Origin: Paraspadella gotoi
Taxonomy: Eukaryota > Chaetognatha
Assembly (NCBI GenBank): GCA_051294375.1
Contig: CM119264.1
Coordinates: forward strand, 23,061,955 to 23,125,954
DNA: 64,000 nucleotides
Direction of reading: 5' to 3'
This document shows positions 1 to 10,840 of the stretch, one piece after another (within the stretch, counting starts at the first letter, position 1; every line of letters begins with the position of its first letter). The position numbers and the translations under genes were made by a program. The notes under the pieces were generated by a model. That model ran no database searches. It had not been told where the DNA came from and saw nothing but the letters and a program-made list of their open reading frames with translations.

Positions 1-427
1 TGATTCGTCCAAGTCCATGGAAATGATTTTGAGTCTTTGAAGGAAATGAGTAAAACTACGCAAACTTTTTGTGCTGCAACAATAACAACTTTAACAACAA
101 CAACAACAACAAGGACAACGACGACGATAGGAGCAACTGGCCACCGAGAAAAATCCCAAAAGGATGAAAGAGCGACGAAGATAAATTCGAAGGATTTTTC
201 GTTGCGTTGCAAAGATTTTAGTCGTCGTCGTTGTTGTTGTTGTATTGTTTTTTTTCCTTTTTTTTTTCTTTTTTTTTTCCTTTTTGTTCCCTCCTTTTAG
301 AGATAATTTCCTGTTTTCTGCAGTTACAGCGCTTTCGTTATTGTTATCTTGTAGTTTTTTTTTGTTTCTTTTTTTTTTAGTCGTTTTTTTTCATCAAGAA
401 TTTTGTACAATCTTTTGTTTTCATTGA
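1..427. other. Low-complexity non-coding DNA
   Basis: This stretch holds an ACA/ACG trinucleotide run (about 90-130), long T homopolymers (about 245-300 and 355-400) and GTC/GTT runs. Short open frames here read as poly-Thr or poly-Phe and look like translations of simple repeats, so no gene is called. Confidence 0.6.
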
Positions 428-568
428 GTTTAACAATTCACATCGACGCTCAGCGCCTCTATCGACCGAAAAGATGGCGACGAAAGCGTCGGAGGCGGGC
501 TGCGGCAGCGGCTCCAGAAATATATCGGCATATCGGGCGTTTCCTTCTTTGTCAATATTCCTGAACAT
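428..568 (-). CDS. Doubtful coding exon on the minus strand
   Basis: On the minus strand an open frame from an ATG at 568 reads MFRNIDKEGNARYADIFLEP and continues for about 47 mixed-composition residues (acidic, aromatic, two Cys pairs absent) before running into T/A-rich sequence below 428. Unlike its surroundings it is not a repeat translation and is locally GC-rich. A TTCAG just inside the ATG could be a splice acceptor, but its polypyrimidine tract is poor. I recognise no family. The opposite strand is also open here, so the strand and the gene itself are uncertain. Confidence 0.28.
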
Positions 569-569
569 C

Positions 570-885
570 ACTCACCCGAACTCACCTCGACTGACCAAGA
601 CTGACCCCGAGTCCCGACTTAATCCGACTCACTCTCTATTCCCCACGACGCACCCTGTCCCCCCCAAAGTCACATCGACTCAAACACGATTCGAACACTC
701 ATCTCAACTCTTCCCCCTCACGCACTTCACTCCTTCAAACCCCGATTCACTCCGATTCACGTCGCGGAATCTCTTTTCGGAATTCGTCCATCGAATCCGA
801 AGGTCGATTCACCAGAAAGGAATGAGAGTCAGCGTGAGACTGTGATTGTGATTGTGACTGTGATTGTGACTGTTATTGTGACAGT
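570..885. repeat. Degenerate GACTC-type repeats and a TGTGAY run
   Basis: Positions 570-840 contain many loosely repeated CGACTC/CGATTC words. Positions 839-885 are a near-perfect hexamer run of TGTGAT/TGTGAC. No gene is visible. Confidence 0.6.
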
Positions 886-2270
886 GGCGGAGTAGATTGG
901 TGATCTGAGATAGACTTCGATTTCGTCAACGACGACGACGATGATGATAATGATGATGATGTAAGATTGTAAATGATGACGATTATGATAGTGTGGTAAT
1001 GACGATGATTATGACGAAGAAATTATCAACTGATTAACAGTATTTTATATCATTTAGTCTTAGCTCAGAAGGAGGCACAGATGTCATCAAATCATATATT
1101 TAGTCCCTCAAAAAAAAGAATACAACTCCTTACCTACTTCACCTTACCTTTTCTCTCCCCTCTCTTCCATCTCTCTCTCTCTCCCCCTCCCTCCCTAAGC
1201 TTTCCTATTTCTTCTCTCTCACAAGCTGACATCAGCAATAGAGTCTCACACGAATTATTGCGCGGATTAATTCTAAACGAGCCATTCGTCTCGCGGAATT
1301 TCCCGCGTAACGAATAAACTGGATGAATAAATTTCCCGTGAAATTGTCAACCTTTTTTTTCGGAGAGTTCGAAGGAGAAGAAAAAAAAAACAATGAAAAA
1401 CGTTGATTGATTCTCACTGGGTGTCACAAGCCACTTTACTGAAAAATGATCACCACAGCAATAACATTACAAACTAAGTAGTAACAACAGCAGAGCCAGA
1501 GAACAATGACAACAACAACAACAACCACCAATTCTCGTCGTCGTTTTTTCTTTCCATCATCGCCTCTTATTTTTCAAGGTTATCTTTTTCCATCGTAGAC
1601 GATTTCTATTTTTTTTAATTTTTTTAAATTTATTTTATTCTTAATATTTTTCTTTTTGTTTTTTTTTTAATTTTATTTTCGCTTTTTTCTTTGAAATCTT
1701 TTACGTTCTCATTTTTTCACTTCCATTTTATTTTAATATTTCCTCACCACTTATGATTTTTTTTCCATCTTTTTTGCCATCATATTTTCCCAAGGCCAAG
1801 TTTCTCGTTTTTATTGGATTCCGTCGGTTCGACGCAGGAAACGACCCCACAACCGCAACGCTGCAGATTACATACGGGGTAAAGAGTCAAAGCTCGCCAA
1901 GCCCGGATGTAGCAAAATTACCTGCATATTTTAATCAAAAACAATTTTTTTGATTTTTTTTATTTTTTGATTTTTTTTATTATCGTTTTGACGAAAAATT
2001 AGCAAAGAGTCGCAGGGATTTCTGTTCCCACTGGGAAATCATGTTCCAGTTTTGGGTCATTAATTTCATCCTCAGGGTCAAAGGGCAAAAGGGTCATCAC
2101 GCTCTATTCGCTTAAAGGTAAATACATAAGGCGGCTTCGCTTCGCAGATCACATACACACACACAAAAAGGCATGAAAAGCTAAGCTTTTTTTAAGGCGT
2201 GTGGTTAGAGTGAGAGCTTGCGAAACCTTTGCAGCTTTTAATGGTCATCATCCGAGAATATTTTTGTGGT
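886..2270. other. Non-coding AT-rich stretch
   Basis: GAY trinucleotides (928-960), a CT-rich block (1145-1195) and long T-rich tracts (1600-1760, 1940-1985) are the only structure seen. Open frames are short and low complexity. Confidence 0.5.
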
Positions 2271-2700
2271 AAGGAGAGGAGAGAGAGAAGGGAGAGAGAG
2301 GAGAGCGAGAGAGAGAGAAGAGAGAGAGAGAGAGGTAGATTCTTTATCCCAGAGAAAAAAATGGATAAAAAGCTAGAGAATCATCTCGTTGGTTCGGCTC
2401 GATTCCAATCAATAGTATTGAATGCCCATCAATGGCATCCCGAAGCACTGGAAATGGCAACCGGCTGGCGAAATGGCAACCCGCGAATGGCACCCGCGCG
2501 CGGGCGAGCACCGGGGAGCTTGCCCGGAATCGCGGTGGCATCGGTCCTCGCTATCTCAGGAGACAGTAAATGACGGGCCTGGCCGATGGGATGTTGAGAT
2601 GGAGAGGGGAGATTTATAAGAAGAGAGAGAGAGCAGATGAGAGAGGGAGAGCAGAGAGGAAGAGAAAGAGAGGAGAAGAAGAAAGGAGAGAGAGAAGGTT
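2271..2700. repeat. GA-rich arrays flanking a degenerate ATGGCA-rich block
   Basis: GA-rich runs lie at about 2275-2337 and 2622-2700. Between them, 2420-2500 repeats words such as GAAATGGCA and CAATGGCATCC. A GC-rich block with a similar flavour (GGCACCGCGGATG words) lies at 63.8-63.9 kb. Open frames through the GA arrays are Arg/Glu-rich and are not called. Confidence 0.5.
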
Positions 2701-3321
2701 CAGTTGCTTGTTATGCTCTTGTCAACAAAAGACGTTGGGAACGACGCATCCGTTTGAAGCTTCGATCTCGGATGGAATAAGCGGAATCCAGGGACTGGAA
2801 AACCGAATGGTAATTGTTATTGCAAAAAGAAATCAGGACTATCAATGAATTTAACAGGAGTCATCTCTGTTGTCCCCCAGGACTGGGCTTGCATGCTTCG
2901 ATATCATGTGGATTATTGGGGACGACCTGTAGGGCAATGTTGCGCTGAATTGACTAAATTGGACACGGACGCGAATCATAATAATAAAAAACTACATAAT
3001 GCTGGCGTCTAAAGTGCGCAGAAATGGTTTTCCCCCTAAACTTTGTTCTCCTTAGTTTCGTTTGCACTCTATCCCGTTGTTATGGTTTGTAACCGGAATA
3101 TCTGTCCATTCTTCGATATTGTCTCTTTATTCGTATTAGCAGACGCAATCTTCGGTGATGCTTATCTTAATACTTCGATAGTAGATTAAGTTTATTTTTA
3201 TGAGAACTGAAATGATTGGTTAATTCTGCCTTTAGAATCCCGACAATCATTTAATACCTCAGACATTTTTGAACTTTATTTTAACATCGGAATCCTGAAG
3301 ATGAGAAAGTATTCAACAAAA
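2701..3321. other. Unannotated stretch
   Basis: Mixed-composition DNA with no repeat and no frame long or coherent enough to call. A short frame at 2700-2848 follows the GA array but has no recognisable motif. Confidence 0.4.
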
Positions 3322-3419
3322 GGTCTGCCTTCAGATGAGAAGGGGTCTGCCTGAAGATGAGAAGGGGTCTTCCTTAATATGAGAAGGGGTCTGCCTTAAG
3401 ATGAGAAGGGGTCTGCCTC
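3322..3419 (+). repeat. 22-bp minisatellite
   Basis: About four and a half copies of a 22-bp unit of the form GATGAGAAGGGGTCTGCCTTAA, with few substitutions between copies. Confidence 0.85.
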
Positions 3420-3545
3420 TTTCGCTGCTTCGAGGTTTTCTAAAACCCGCGGGTCCAGTTTTTGCCTCAGAAACGAAAGTCAAATCAGATTCTCAGCCAA
3501 GGAATCTCAAGACCCAAGAGACAGAGTCGCGGATATCTTTCCTTT

Positions 3546-3546
<1 letters not shown>

Positions 3547-3599
<53 letters not shown>
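3547..3599 (+). repeat. (CT)n microsatellite
   Basis: About 26 uninterrupted CT dinucleotides. Confidence 0.95.
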
Positions 3600-3601
<2 letters not shown>

Positions 3602-4417
3602 TTTTCTTAAAGGATCTCGAATCCTCAAGAAAATGGGGTCACGAAATCATTTGAAAGTAATCCTGTTTTGCGAATTTCCCAGACAAAATAAGAAAAAAAA
3701 TAATTTAATTTTTACAAAATTCTTTACCTCTTCAAAATTTTTGTTTTCTTCGGAAAATTGAATTCCTCTCTTTTTCTCTCTTTTTTTTCTATGTATATTA
3801 AACCAAGTGAATGAAAAAAAACTGAAGTGTGAGTCTAATGGAAAGAAATCATTTAATTGACGGTGGTTCCATTAGGGTGGATGATGATTAGGGTGGTGCG
3901 TTTTCGATGAGGGTCTTAATTCTGAGTGAGAGGGTTTCCTATGTATAACCCAATGTACCTACGTTTTATTAGGTCGAAGGAGAAGTTAATTTTATCGCTT
4001 TATTATCGGTTTTATATCAGTAGCAGTTTTTTTTTAGGGTTTCTCTCTTTTTCTACTCACATTTTCTCTCCTAATGTCTTTCGCGATTTTTAGTCTCGCG
4101 CGATGAGGCCTCATTTTTTTTTAATAAAAAATACTGCCCGCTAAAAAAAACTCGGTTATAAAAAAGAGATGAACCAAGAAAACGACTTTATTTCCTTGTC
4201 TATCAACTTTGTTTTTAACATCAGTGTTTTCCCTTTTTTTTTCTTTTCGTTAATGTTTCGTGAAAGGCGACGTCAGTGAGATGACGACGTGACAGAAAAG
4301 TCAATGTCACAGAAAAAAAGGAAGGGACGGTCGAGTGGGAAGGAGATGGGAGGGACACGAGAGAGTGCGAGAGACGGGAGGAAGAGGTAAAAGGTTGGCA
4401 CGAGATGAGGCTGAGGC
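3600..4417. other. Non-coding AT-rich stretch
   Basis: No coherent frame or repeat beyond short A and T homopolymers. It ends at the first 25-N gap. Confidence 0.5.
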
Positions 4418-4442
4418 NNNNNNNNNNNNNNNNNNNNNNNNN
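4418..4442. other. Assembly gap (25 N)
   Basis: Exactly 25 N. The same length recurs at 6645, 41935, 43842 and 44778, which suggests a fixed placeholder rather than a measured gap. Confidence 0.95.
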
Positions 4443-5394
4443 TCGAAAAAAAAGGTCTAATCTATCTACGGTGAACTGTTTATTTCTTATGCCTCACTGA
4501 ACTAATCATTCAATTCCGCTTCGCACTAAGAAACTGAATGAAGGCAAGGGGGGTAGTGCGGCAGGGAAGAGAGATCAGAGTAGAGGAGAGGACATGGGAA
4601 AGAAGGTTGACTGGGGAGACATGATGACAGGGATAGACCATAGGAGGAGATCAGGAACCGATACGGATGGTGATACGAAGAATTAGGGACGAGTAGAGGC
4701 GGATGGGAAAAGAGACAGAAAAGACACAGACGTCTGAGTGAAGGAGGATAGAGAGCAGCAGAGGCCGGTATTCGAAAGAGATAGAGAAAGAGGAATAAAT
4801 TGGAGAGTTTGCGAGGATGGCGGCTCTGTCACCGGGTGACTTTACAAGGAAAATAGAATACATTAAAGAAAGAAATCGCACAAGAAAAACAACTACTATA
4901 AACACAGGCATATTGTAAGGAAGGAAATAGACTAACCAAACGGATAAGTAGACGGAACCGCGGTGACTTGACACAAGCCATACAAATACATGAATTGCGA
5001 AAGAATATATGGAGCAAGTAAGGTTACGCAGAGATGGGAGCGGGCTTCTTTCATTTTTTATTACTGTCTTCCTTCTTATTTAGAGGTTCCTTGCTATTTT
5101 TTGACGAGGGGAGATTAAATAGAAGGCACGGACGAGAAGGGCAGCCACCTGACTCTTAAATCTATATCCAATCTATCTCTTACGATCCTGGTCCTACTCC
5201 GTCTGTGTATCTTAGCGTCTGTCTTGTTTTTCTCCTCTGCCACCGTTTATCGGTGCTGTTGTTTGACTTTTTTCCTATCCTTCCGAACCAGAAGAATAAA
5301 ATTGAAGCAAATTCGAAACAATATTGCGACTTCGAAGACTAAATTCATCTGCCTTTCCATCAAACGCTCTCTCCATCATCCATTTCTCCTGCTC
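4443..5394. other. Unannotated stretch, partly duplicated near 6.2-6.5 kb
   Basis: Words at about 4779-4815 (GAAAGAGATAGAGAAAGAGG and following bases) recur at about 6243-6280, and 5290-5375 recurs at about 6465-6540. Open minus-strand frames up to 107 codons are Leu/Phe/Ser-rich with no motif and are not supported. Confidence 0.45.
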
Positions 5395-5692
5395 TCACTC
5401 TCTCTCCCTCTCTCCCTCTTCTCTCTCCTTCGTCTCTCTCTCTCTACTCTCTACTCTTCTCTCCTCTCTCCGTCTCTCTCGCTTACTCTCTCTCTCTCTT
5501 CTTTTACTCTTTATCGTTCTGTCTCTCTTTCTCTCTCTCGCTCTCGTCTCAAGTTGCTCTCTCTCTTCTCTCTCTCTCCTCTCTCGTCATTCCTCCCTCT
5601 CTCTTCTCTCTCCTCTCTCTCTCTCTCTCTCTTCCCTCTCTCTCTCCTCCCTCTCTCTCTCTCTCTCGTCTCTCTCTCTCTTCTCACCTTTC
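5395..5692 (+). repeat. Long interrupted CT-rich array
   Basis: About 300 bases of almost pure pyrimidine with CT core units and occasional G or A. Open frames of up to 158 codons across it are poly-Leu/Ser and are repeat translations. Confidence 0.9.
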
Positions 5693-5769
5693 TCTGGTAA
5701 AAAAATGAAAAATAAGAAAGAGAGAGAGAGAGAGATATATTAGCAAAGTAAGAGAACTGTTAAAACATA

Positions 5770-6180
5770 GCCATCGCTCAGAAAGATAACCTTTTAGCCG
5801 ATTACGACGACAGACGACTACGGACGACAGGCATGCAAAACTCCATCTAATCGGAGCAGAAAACGTAGTATAACGAGCGACGATAACGACGACAAACCCG
5901 TCTCAGTGGAGAACGAGAGACGGAAAGCAACATACCGTGTTGTAGTCGTTGGCTGACGTAAAGTTAGAGAAAGGCGGCCAAAGTGAGACCGAGAAGAATG
6001 AAAAAGATGGGCGGAGAAGGAAAAAGCTAAAGGTGGGAAATAGAAAGCGAAAAAAAAAGACAGAAGAACGGTAAAAAAGCAAGAGAAAGACAAGAAGAAC
6101 TACTAGCAAGAAAAAAATAGGAAACAAAGAAAGTGGAGAAAGAAAAATTAATAAAATATATTTCGAAATAATAAATATAT
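5770..6180 (+). repeat. Dispersed repeat R1, copy 1
   Basis: The sequence around GACGATAACGACGA, TTGGCTGACGTAAAGTT and GATGGGCGGAGAAGGAAAAA recurs in the same order and orientation at about 20390-20700, and partly at about 7830-7862. No protein signal was seen in any copy. Confidence 0.75.
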
Positions 6181-6389
6181 ATGGAGAAGAGCAGAAAATG
6201 AAAGGACAGGAAGAGAGAGGGAGGTGAGGGGAGAGAGGGTGTTGGAAAGAGATATAGAAAGAGGGAATAAATGGAGAGTTGGAGGTGGCCGGAGTGGACG
6301 TGTTGAAAGAAAGAAAGAATGAAAGAAAGAAAAAGAAAAAAGTACAGAAAATATTAAGGGAAGAAGAAGATTATTGAAGGCCGAGTTAT

Positions 6390-6644
6390 GGTTGTCGTCG
6401 TCGTCGTTGTTGTTGTCGTTGTTGTTCCTCTGCGCCGCATCTGCGTCCTTCCACCGAATTCGACATAAAATTGAAGCGAAATGAAAAAATTATGCGACTT
6501 CGAAGACGAATCATCTCCTTTCCAGTCAAAACGCTCTCTGAGAGAGAAGAGAGGGGGGGAGAGAAAGAGAGAGAGAGAGAGATAGAAGCAAAGTAGAGAG
6601 AGACTGTAAAACATAGCCATCGCCAGAAAGATAACCTTTTGGCC
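6390..6644 (+). repeat. Partial second copy of 5240-5800 ending at a gap
   Basis: Words such as TGCGACTTCGAAGAC, AAACGCTCTC and CAGAAAGATAACCTTTT occur in the same order as at about 5290-5795. The copy stops at the 25-N gap, as expected when a gap is overfilled and two versions of one locus are left side by side. Confidence 0.65.
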
Positions 6645-6669
6645 NNNNNNNNNNNNNNNNNNNNNNNNN
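6645..6669. other. Assembly gap (25 N)
   Basis: Exactly 25 N, with GA-rich sequence (6540-6595) on its left and CT-rich sequence on its right. Confidence 0.95.
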
Positions 6670-6800
6670 CTCTCTCTCTCTCTCTCTTTTCCTCTCTCTC
6701 TCCTCTCTCATCTCTCTTCTTCTCTCTCTTCCTCTCCTCTCCTTCTCTCTCCTCTCTCTCTCTCTCTCTTCTCTTTGTTCCTCTCATCTCTCTCTATTCC
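6670..6800 (+). repeat. CT-rich array
   Basis: Interrupted CT repeat immediately right of the gap. Confidence 0.9.
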
Positions 6801-7039
6801 TCAACCTTCGATTCTCCCGATCATATCATCTCTATTCTACTTCCAGCTTCTCACATCACCTCATCTCTGTACATCTCTCCATACTATTTGCTGCACCTAC
6901 ACTCACTATCTTCTCTTCTCTTTGCTTTCCTCTCCATATCACGATCTCATCCTTCACTTTCCTTTACTGAGGAACTATCACACAGTCATGCTTTCAAAAA
7001 ATTCTACAATTCTATCTAAGCTCTTTCTCTACTCTACTC

Positions 7040-8650
7040 TTCTAAAATAAATACTTCTCTCACAATATTGCTACAATGTTAATCAATTCACCGTGTTCAT
7101 TTTTTCAAATATAACCAGCGTCACGTTTTGTTTCGACTTCTTGTTTCTTTTGTTCCTTTCTCCTCGTGCTCCACCTTGTTTTGTTTTATTTCAATCTTAC
7201 CGACTCTAGAATTCTCTCTGATAATTCCTTTCTTCTTTCATCTTTTTCTCTCTTTACTTTTCCTTCTTTGCGCACAAAAGACTGCAGCAAGAGAGATTCA
7301 CGCATGACGCAGGAGAGAGAGTATGCGCATCGCGACGCAGTATGAGTCATGGCCCCACGATGTAGATGCAACACCCCGCTTAGCGGAAGCAGAGCGATTG
7401 GATGAGCAGTAAAGAGAGTGAGAGAGAGAGATAGAGAGAAAAAGAAAGAAGAAAACAAGAGAGGAGGGAAGAGATATCCTGTAGAAATGAAAGGAAGAAA
7501 GGCAAGTTAGAGGATCAGGAAGAAGATAAACCGTTTATTGCGCCGGAATGACTGTTACGAGAGCGACGAGGCGAGGAAAAGGACGTACGACACGACGAGG
7601 AAGGGCAAACAATTAATGTCGAGAAAGAGAAGAAGTGAAGAGACAGGACGACGAAGGATTACAAGAGCGAGAGAAAACGTCGTACAGAATACAGAGGAGG
7701 CAAGAGCGGAGAGAGACGAAAAGAAGCATGTCTTATTATTCCCGTTTCTTGATGGGTTCGTTGCGCCTTCGTATTGTCAATAAATGTTGAAGGGGTCCTC
7801 TCATCTAACAAAAAAAAGGGGCAGAGGAGAAACAAAAGATGGGCGGAGAAGGAAAAAGCTAAAGGGGTCGTACATTTCTCATCAAATGCGAAAAACAAGA
7901 GATTTTCTCTCTCAATAAGCGGAAAAGTACCAAAGAATCACATACGTCAAAGGAGATCAAATATCTATAACGAAATTGTCTTTAAACATTGAGCAAAAAA
8001 GTACGCTCAGAAATGTGGACCAGCACGAGCGTGATGTCCATTCGTCTCCACAGCTACTAAAGATCTGATATACTTTCACTCTCACTTTGGAGGTGAGCCC
8101 GATAAATTGAAGAAATTCTATTATATATATGTAAAAATGTAACAGAGTTCGTAATCTACGTAGAAACCAAATGGAGGAGAAACAGAAGATAAAGGAGTAT
8201 GAGAGAGGAAAGATGAAGGTAGTAGGTCACATTTGTGCATGAGTGGTGGAAGTTCCAGGTTGTATTGAACAGGGACAGCTGACTGTGGGAAAGCACTCCC
8301 ACGTCAGGTTCACTACTTGTGTAGATGGTATTAGATGGTCGATTTTCCGAAAGTTTGACCTGAGCCTCCACGCAATCGGAAGCGCGGCCGCCCCGCCACC
8401 TGTGCAGCATCAAGCTAAGTTCCTTGCAAGGGCTGGAAAAAGGAAATTTCCTATTCTCACCTTCTGAAAGGATACGCAAAGAGGAAAAATCTTAGAATTT
8501 GAAAACTTCAAGGAGATAAGTTTAAGACTACTTACCTGTTATAAGCTTAATGTTTAACTCGATACGATGAATTAAAAATTAATACCATTAATTTTAGAAA
8601 ATGATCGATCGGAATTACTGGAGAAAGTTCAAGAGGAGAGGGACAGACTA
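7040..8650. repeat. Outer part of the left arm of the large inverted duplication
   Basis: Parts of this segment match the reverse complement of 27.3-28.1 kb: AATCAATTCACC..GTTCATTTTTTCA and CAGCGTCACGTTTTGTTCGAC-type words at about 7080-7150 face 27960-28060, GTCTCCACAGCT near 8050 faces 27517, and 8650-8740 faces 27235-27300. Positions 7830-8650 also match 20530-21185 in direct orientation. No gene is called; the open frames are not shared between copies. Confidence 0.65.
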
Positions 8651-8814
8651 AATAATAGAAATTCTGAACGTGAAAAAAGATTGAAGTGACCAAGGGTATA
8701 AAATTAATAGGATATTATATTACATCAGATATTGATTAGATTGTTTAACTAATTTTTTTTAAATTAAAATAAGAAATTTGAAGACAGAAAGCTGAAGGTT
8801 CTAAAAAACTATTT
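8651..8814. repeat. Left-arm sequence abutting the gypsy insertion
   Basis: Reverse complement of about 27150-27310, including a shared block around GGATATTATATTACATC / GTAATATAATATCC. The match ends where the 5' LTR begins. Confidence 0.8.
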
Positions 8815-9458
8815 ACAAAAGACCAACAGATTTTCCTGGCGCATGATCGATTGCTGGCCAGACGGGTTGCCCATATGAATCTTTTAATTTATTCCATGAT
8901 TAGAAACCTTTATTATTAGTATACAACAAACTACTTTACCCTCTGTTGAGCCTTTTGTTGTAATAGAACAAAAGATCAACCTAGTGAATAGTCGGCTGAT
9001 TCCCACACGTTTTAATTCTATTTGTTTACTTGAAACTCTAAAAAAAGATCAAATAATGAGAATAAGCTACTTAATGATCAATTTAACTTATCGTTAAGTT
9101 TAAATAACTTTTATTTTATTGTTTAATTAACTGATTATTAATTGCTTTTAATTTGCATTGTTAGTTTGCATATAGAATTTATTCTTTATGACTATTTAGC
9201 CTTTGGAAATTCCTAATATGAACTTTGATTACAAATTATTTTATTAAGGTTTTAATTTTATTAATAACAAGCGGTTAGAGGTAGTCTCATATAAGTACTA
9301 ATTCTAAAGTCGTATCGAACTTTACTATTAACAATAAATGACGCCCATGTAGCGCAAGGACGTCAGCGCCGACCTTCCGCATGTCAATTCCTGCAAGATG
9401 ATAGATGGCTTATCTGCAGAAAAACCCACGTGATACTTCAATTTCGACGCCATCTACA
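8815..9458 (+). repeat. 5' LTR of the gypsy element
   Basis: It aligns along its length with 14661-15257, sharing TTCCATGATTAGAAACC, AAAAGATCAACCTAGTGAAT and CAATTCCTGC among others, and ends in ATCTACA. The 3' LTR begins TGTAAGTC; the corresponding 5' edge here is blurred, so the start is good to about 10 bases. Confidence 0.88.
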
Positions 9459-9461
9459 TTA

Positions 9462-9475
9462 TGGTGATCCACGGA
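9462..9475 (+). other. Candidate primer-binding site
   Basis: TGGTGATCCACGG begins four bases after the 5' LTR. TGG is the usual start of a site complementary to a tRNA 3' end (CCA). The tRNA species was not identified. Confidence 0.45.
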
Positions 9476-9479
9476 CTTC

Positions 9480-10840
9480 TTACTAATCCAACCCTTTGAA
9501 CCGGCCCGAGTGACTAAGTCACCCCTGACAGAGCCTCCGGAGACCCCTCGTCAATTCTGAGCTCGAATGTATCGATCTCGCACTGGTTCTGCAAAAACAA
9601 CCTCGCGGTCCCCAAACAGCGGGCCGGGCAGAGGGCCGCACCACTTCCCAGCGAGGACCCTCTCCCAGTTACTCCCGGCATCAAGGGCGGCAGGGTTTTT
9701 CAGCGTTTAATTTATCGCCTTCCCTTTGAGTCATCAATAATTTCGCCGTCACATCTCGCCATTCTCCTCGCGAATGGCGCGGCAGTGCGCCCGGATGGAG
9801 ACGGGGGAGACCTGCGCACGGCCCTTGACCGGCCGCTCTGTTAGGCCGCTCGGAAGAAGAAAAAAGAAACCGGAGGCTTCCCGCCTTCGATTTTACAAAA
9901 AACATCGAGATATGGGTCAAACGGGGTGGAAGCGGCCTATGTCACCGCCAATTATTTCAGACGCGAAAGAAAAATTTGCACATCTCGAATCGAAAAATCG
10001 GCAGTCGAGTGAATCCTCAGGCATCAAACGCTTTTTCCTCTATGGAGACACAAATCAGAGGCAAGTTGGTAGGGACATTGTCCATAACAGTTTTATCCTA
10101 CGGATAGGAATACGGCGTGAACCCGTCAGAAGCGAGCGATTCTCTACTGGACGGTGTTACACCTCAGAGACGTGCCTACGCCCGCCCAACAGCTTTTGAC
10201 GTTTGACGGGAGAAAACTAAAGATAGCACCAATGGACGACGTGAGAAAGGAGACGATCGTAGGGGCCTCTCCCCAATGGAGATCGCGTCGATCCGGTTGA
10301 GGATAAGTCGACGATTGGACGCAGCCCCAGCTCGCAGAAGTGCCCGGACAAATTTTTTTCCGACGCAGGGAGGACCGGAGACCACTCTCGACGTCCACGC
10401 TCCACTCACGTCATCGATCTTATATGGCTCGGAGGGGCAGGTCAGTGGACCGCCGGGCAATGGCGCTCCGGATCCGAGGGGCGCCGACGGACGGCCGAGA
10501 TCAAACGCTGTCCAAGGTTTCAGAGGAACAAGGCCGACCCTCAAATCAACATTGGCGAAGGCAATCCCCGCAGTGGAACCTCAAACAGCCCCCAGCGCCT
10601 GCGTCGAGGCGCCACCTGTATAGGCGCCGCCCGCCAACAATTGGTAAATCTGAAGCAATTGGCCGTTTTCATCATTTTGAAAAATTTGGCGATGCTGGCA
10701 TACCGCTGCGAAGGGCTGCTCAAAGAAAAAAAGAATTTCAGGGCGGGTAAACGGCCAGCGGCGCAGCGACGGTACGCTGGTACTGCTAATTCACCGACGC
10801 AATTATATTTCTCCAACGTCCGTCGACGCTAGCTGATGGC
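9480..10840 (+). pseudogene. Degenerate gag region of the gypsy element
   Basis: This is the 5' internal part of the element, broken by frameshifts. Around 10660-10750 the translated frames, read piecewise, contain a histidine/cysteine arrangement like the zinc-knuckle region of arthropod and flatworm gypsy gag proteins. The upstream part has gag-like position but no motif I can confirm. It is not expected to give a functional capsid protein. Confidence 0.6.
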
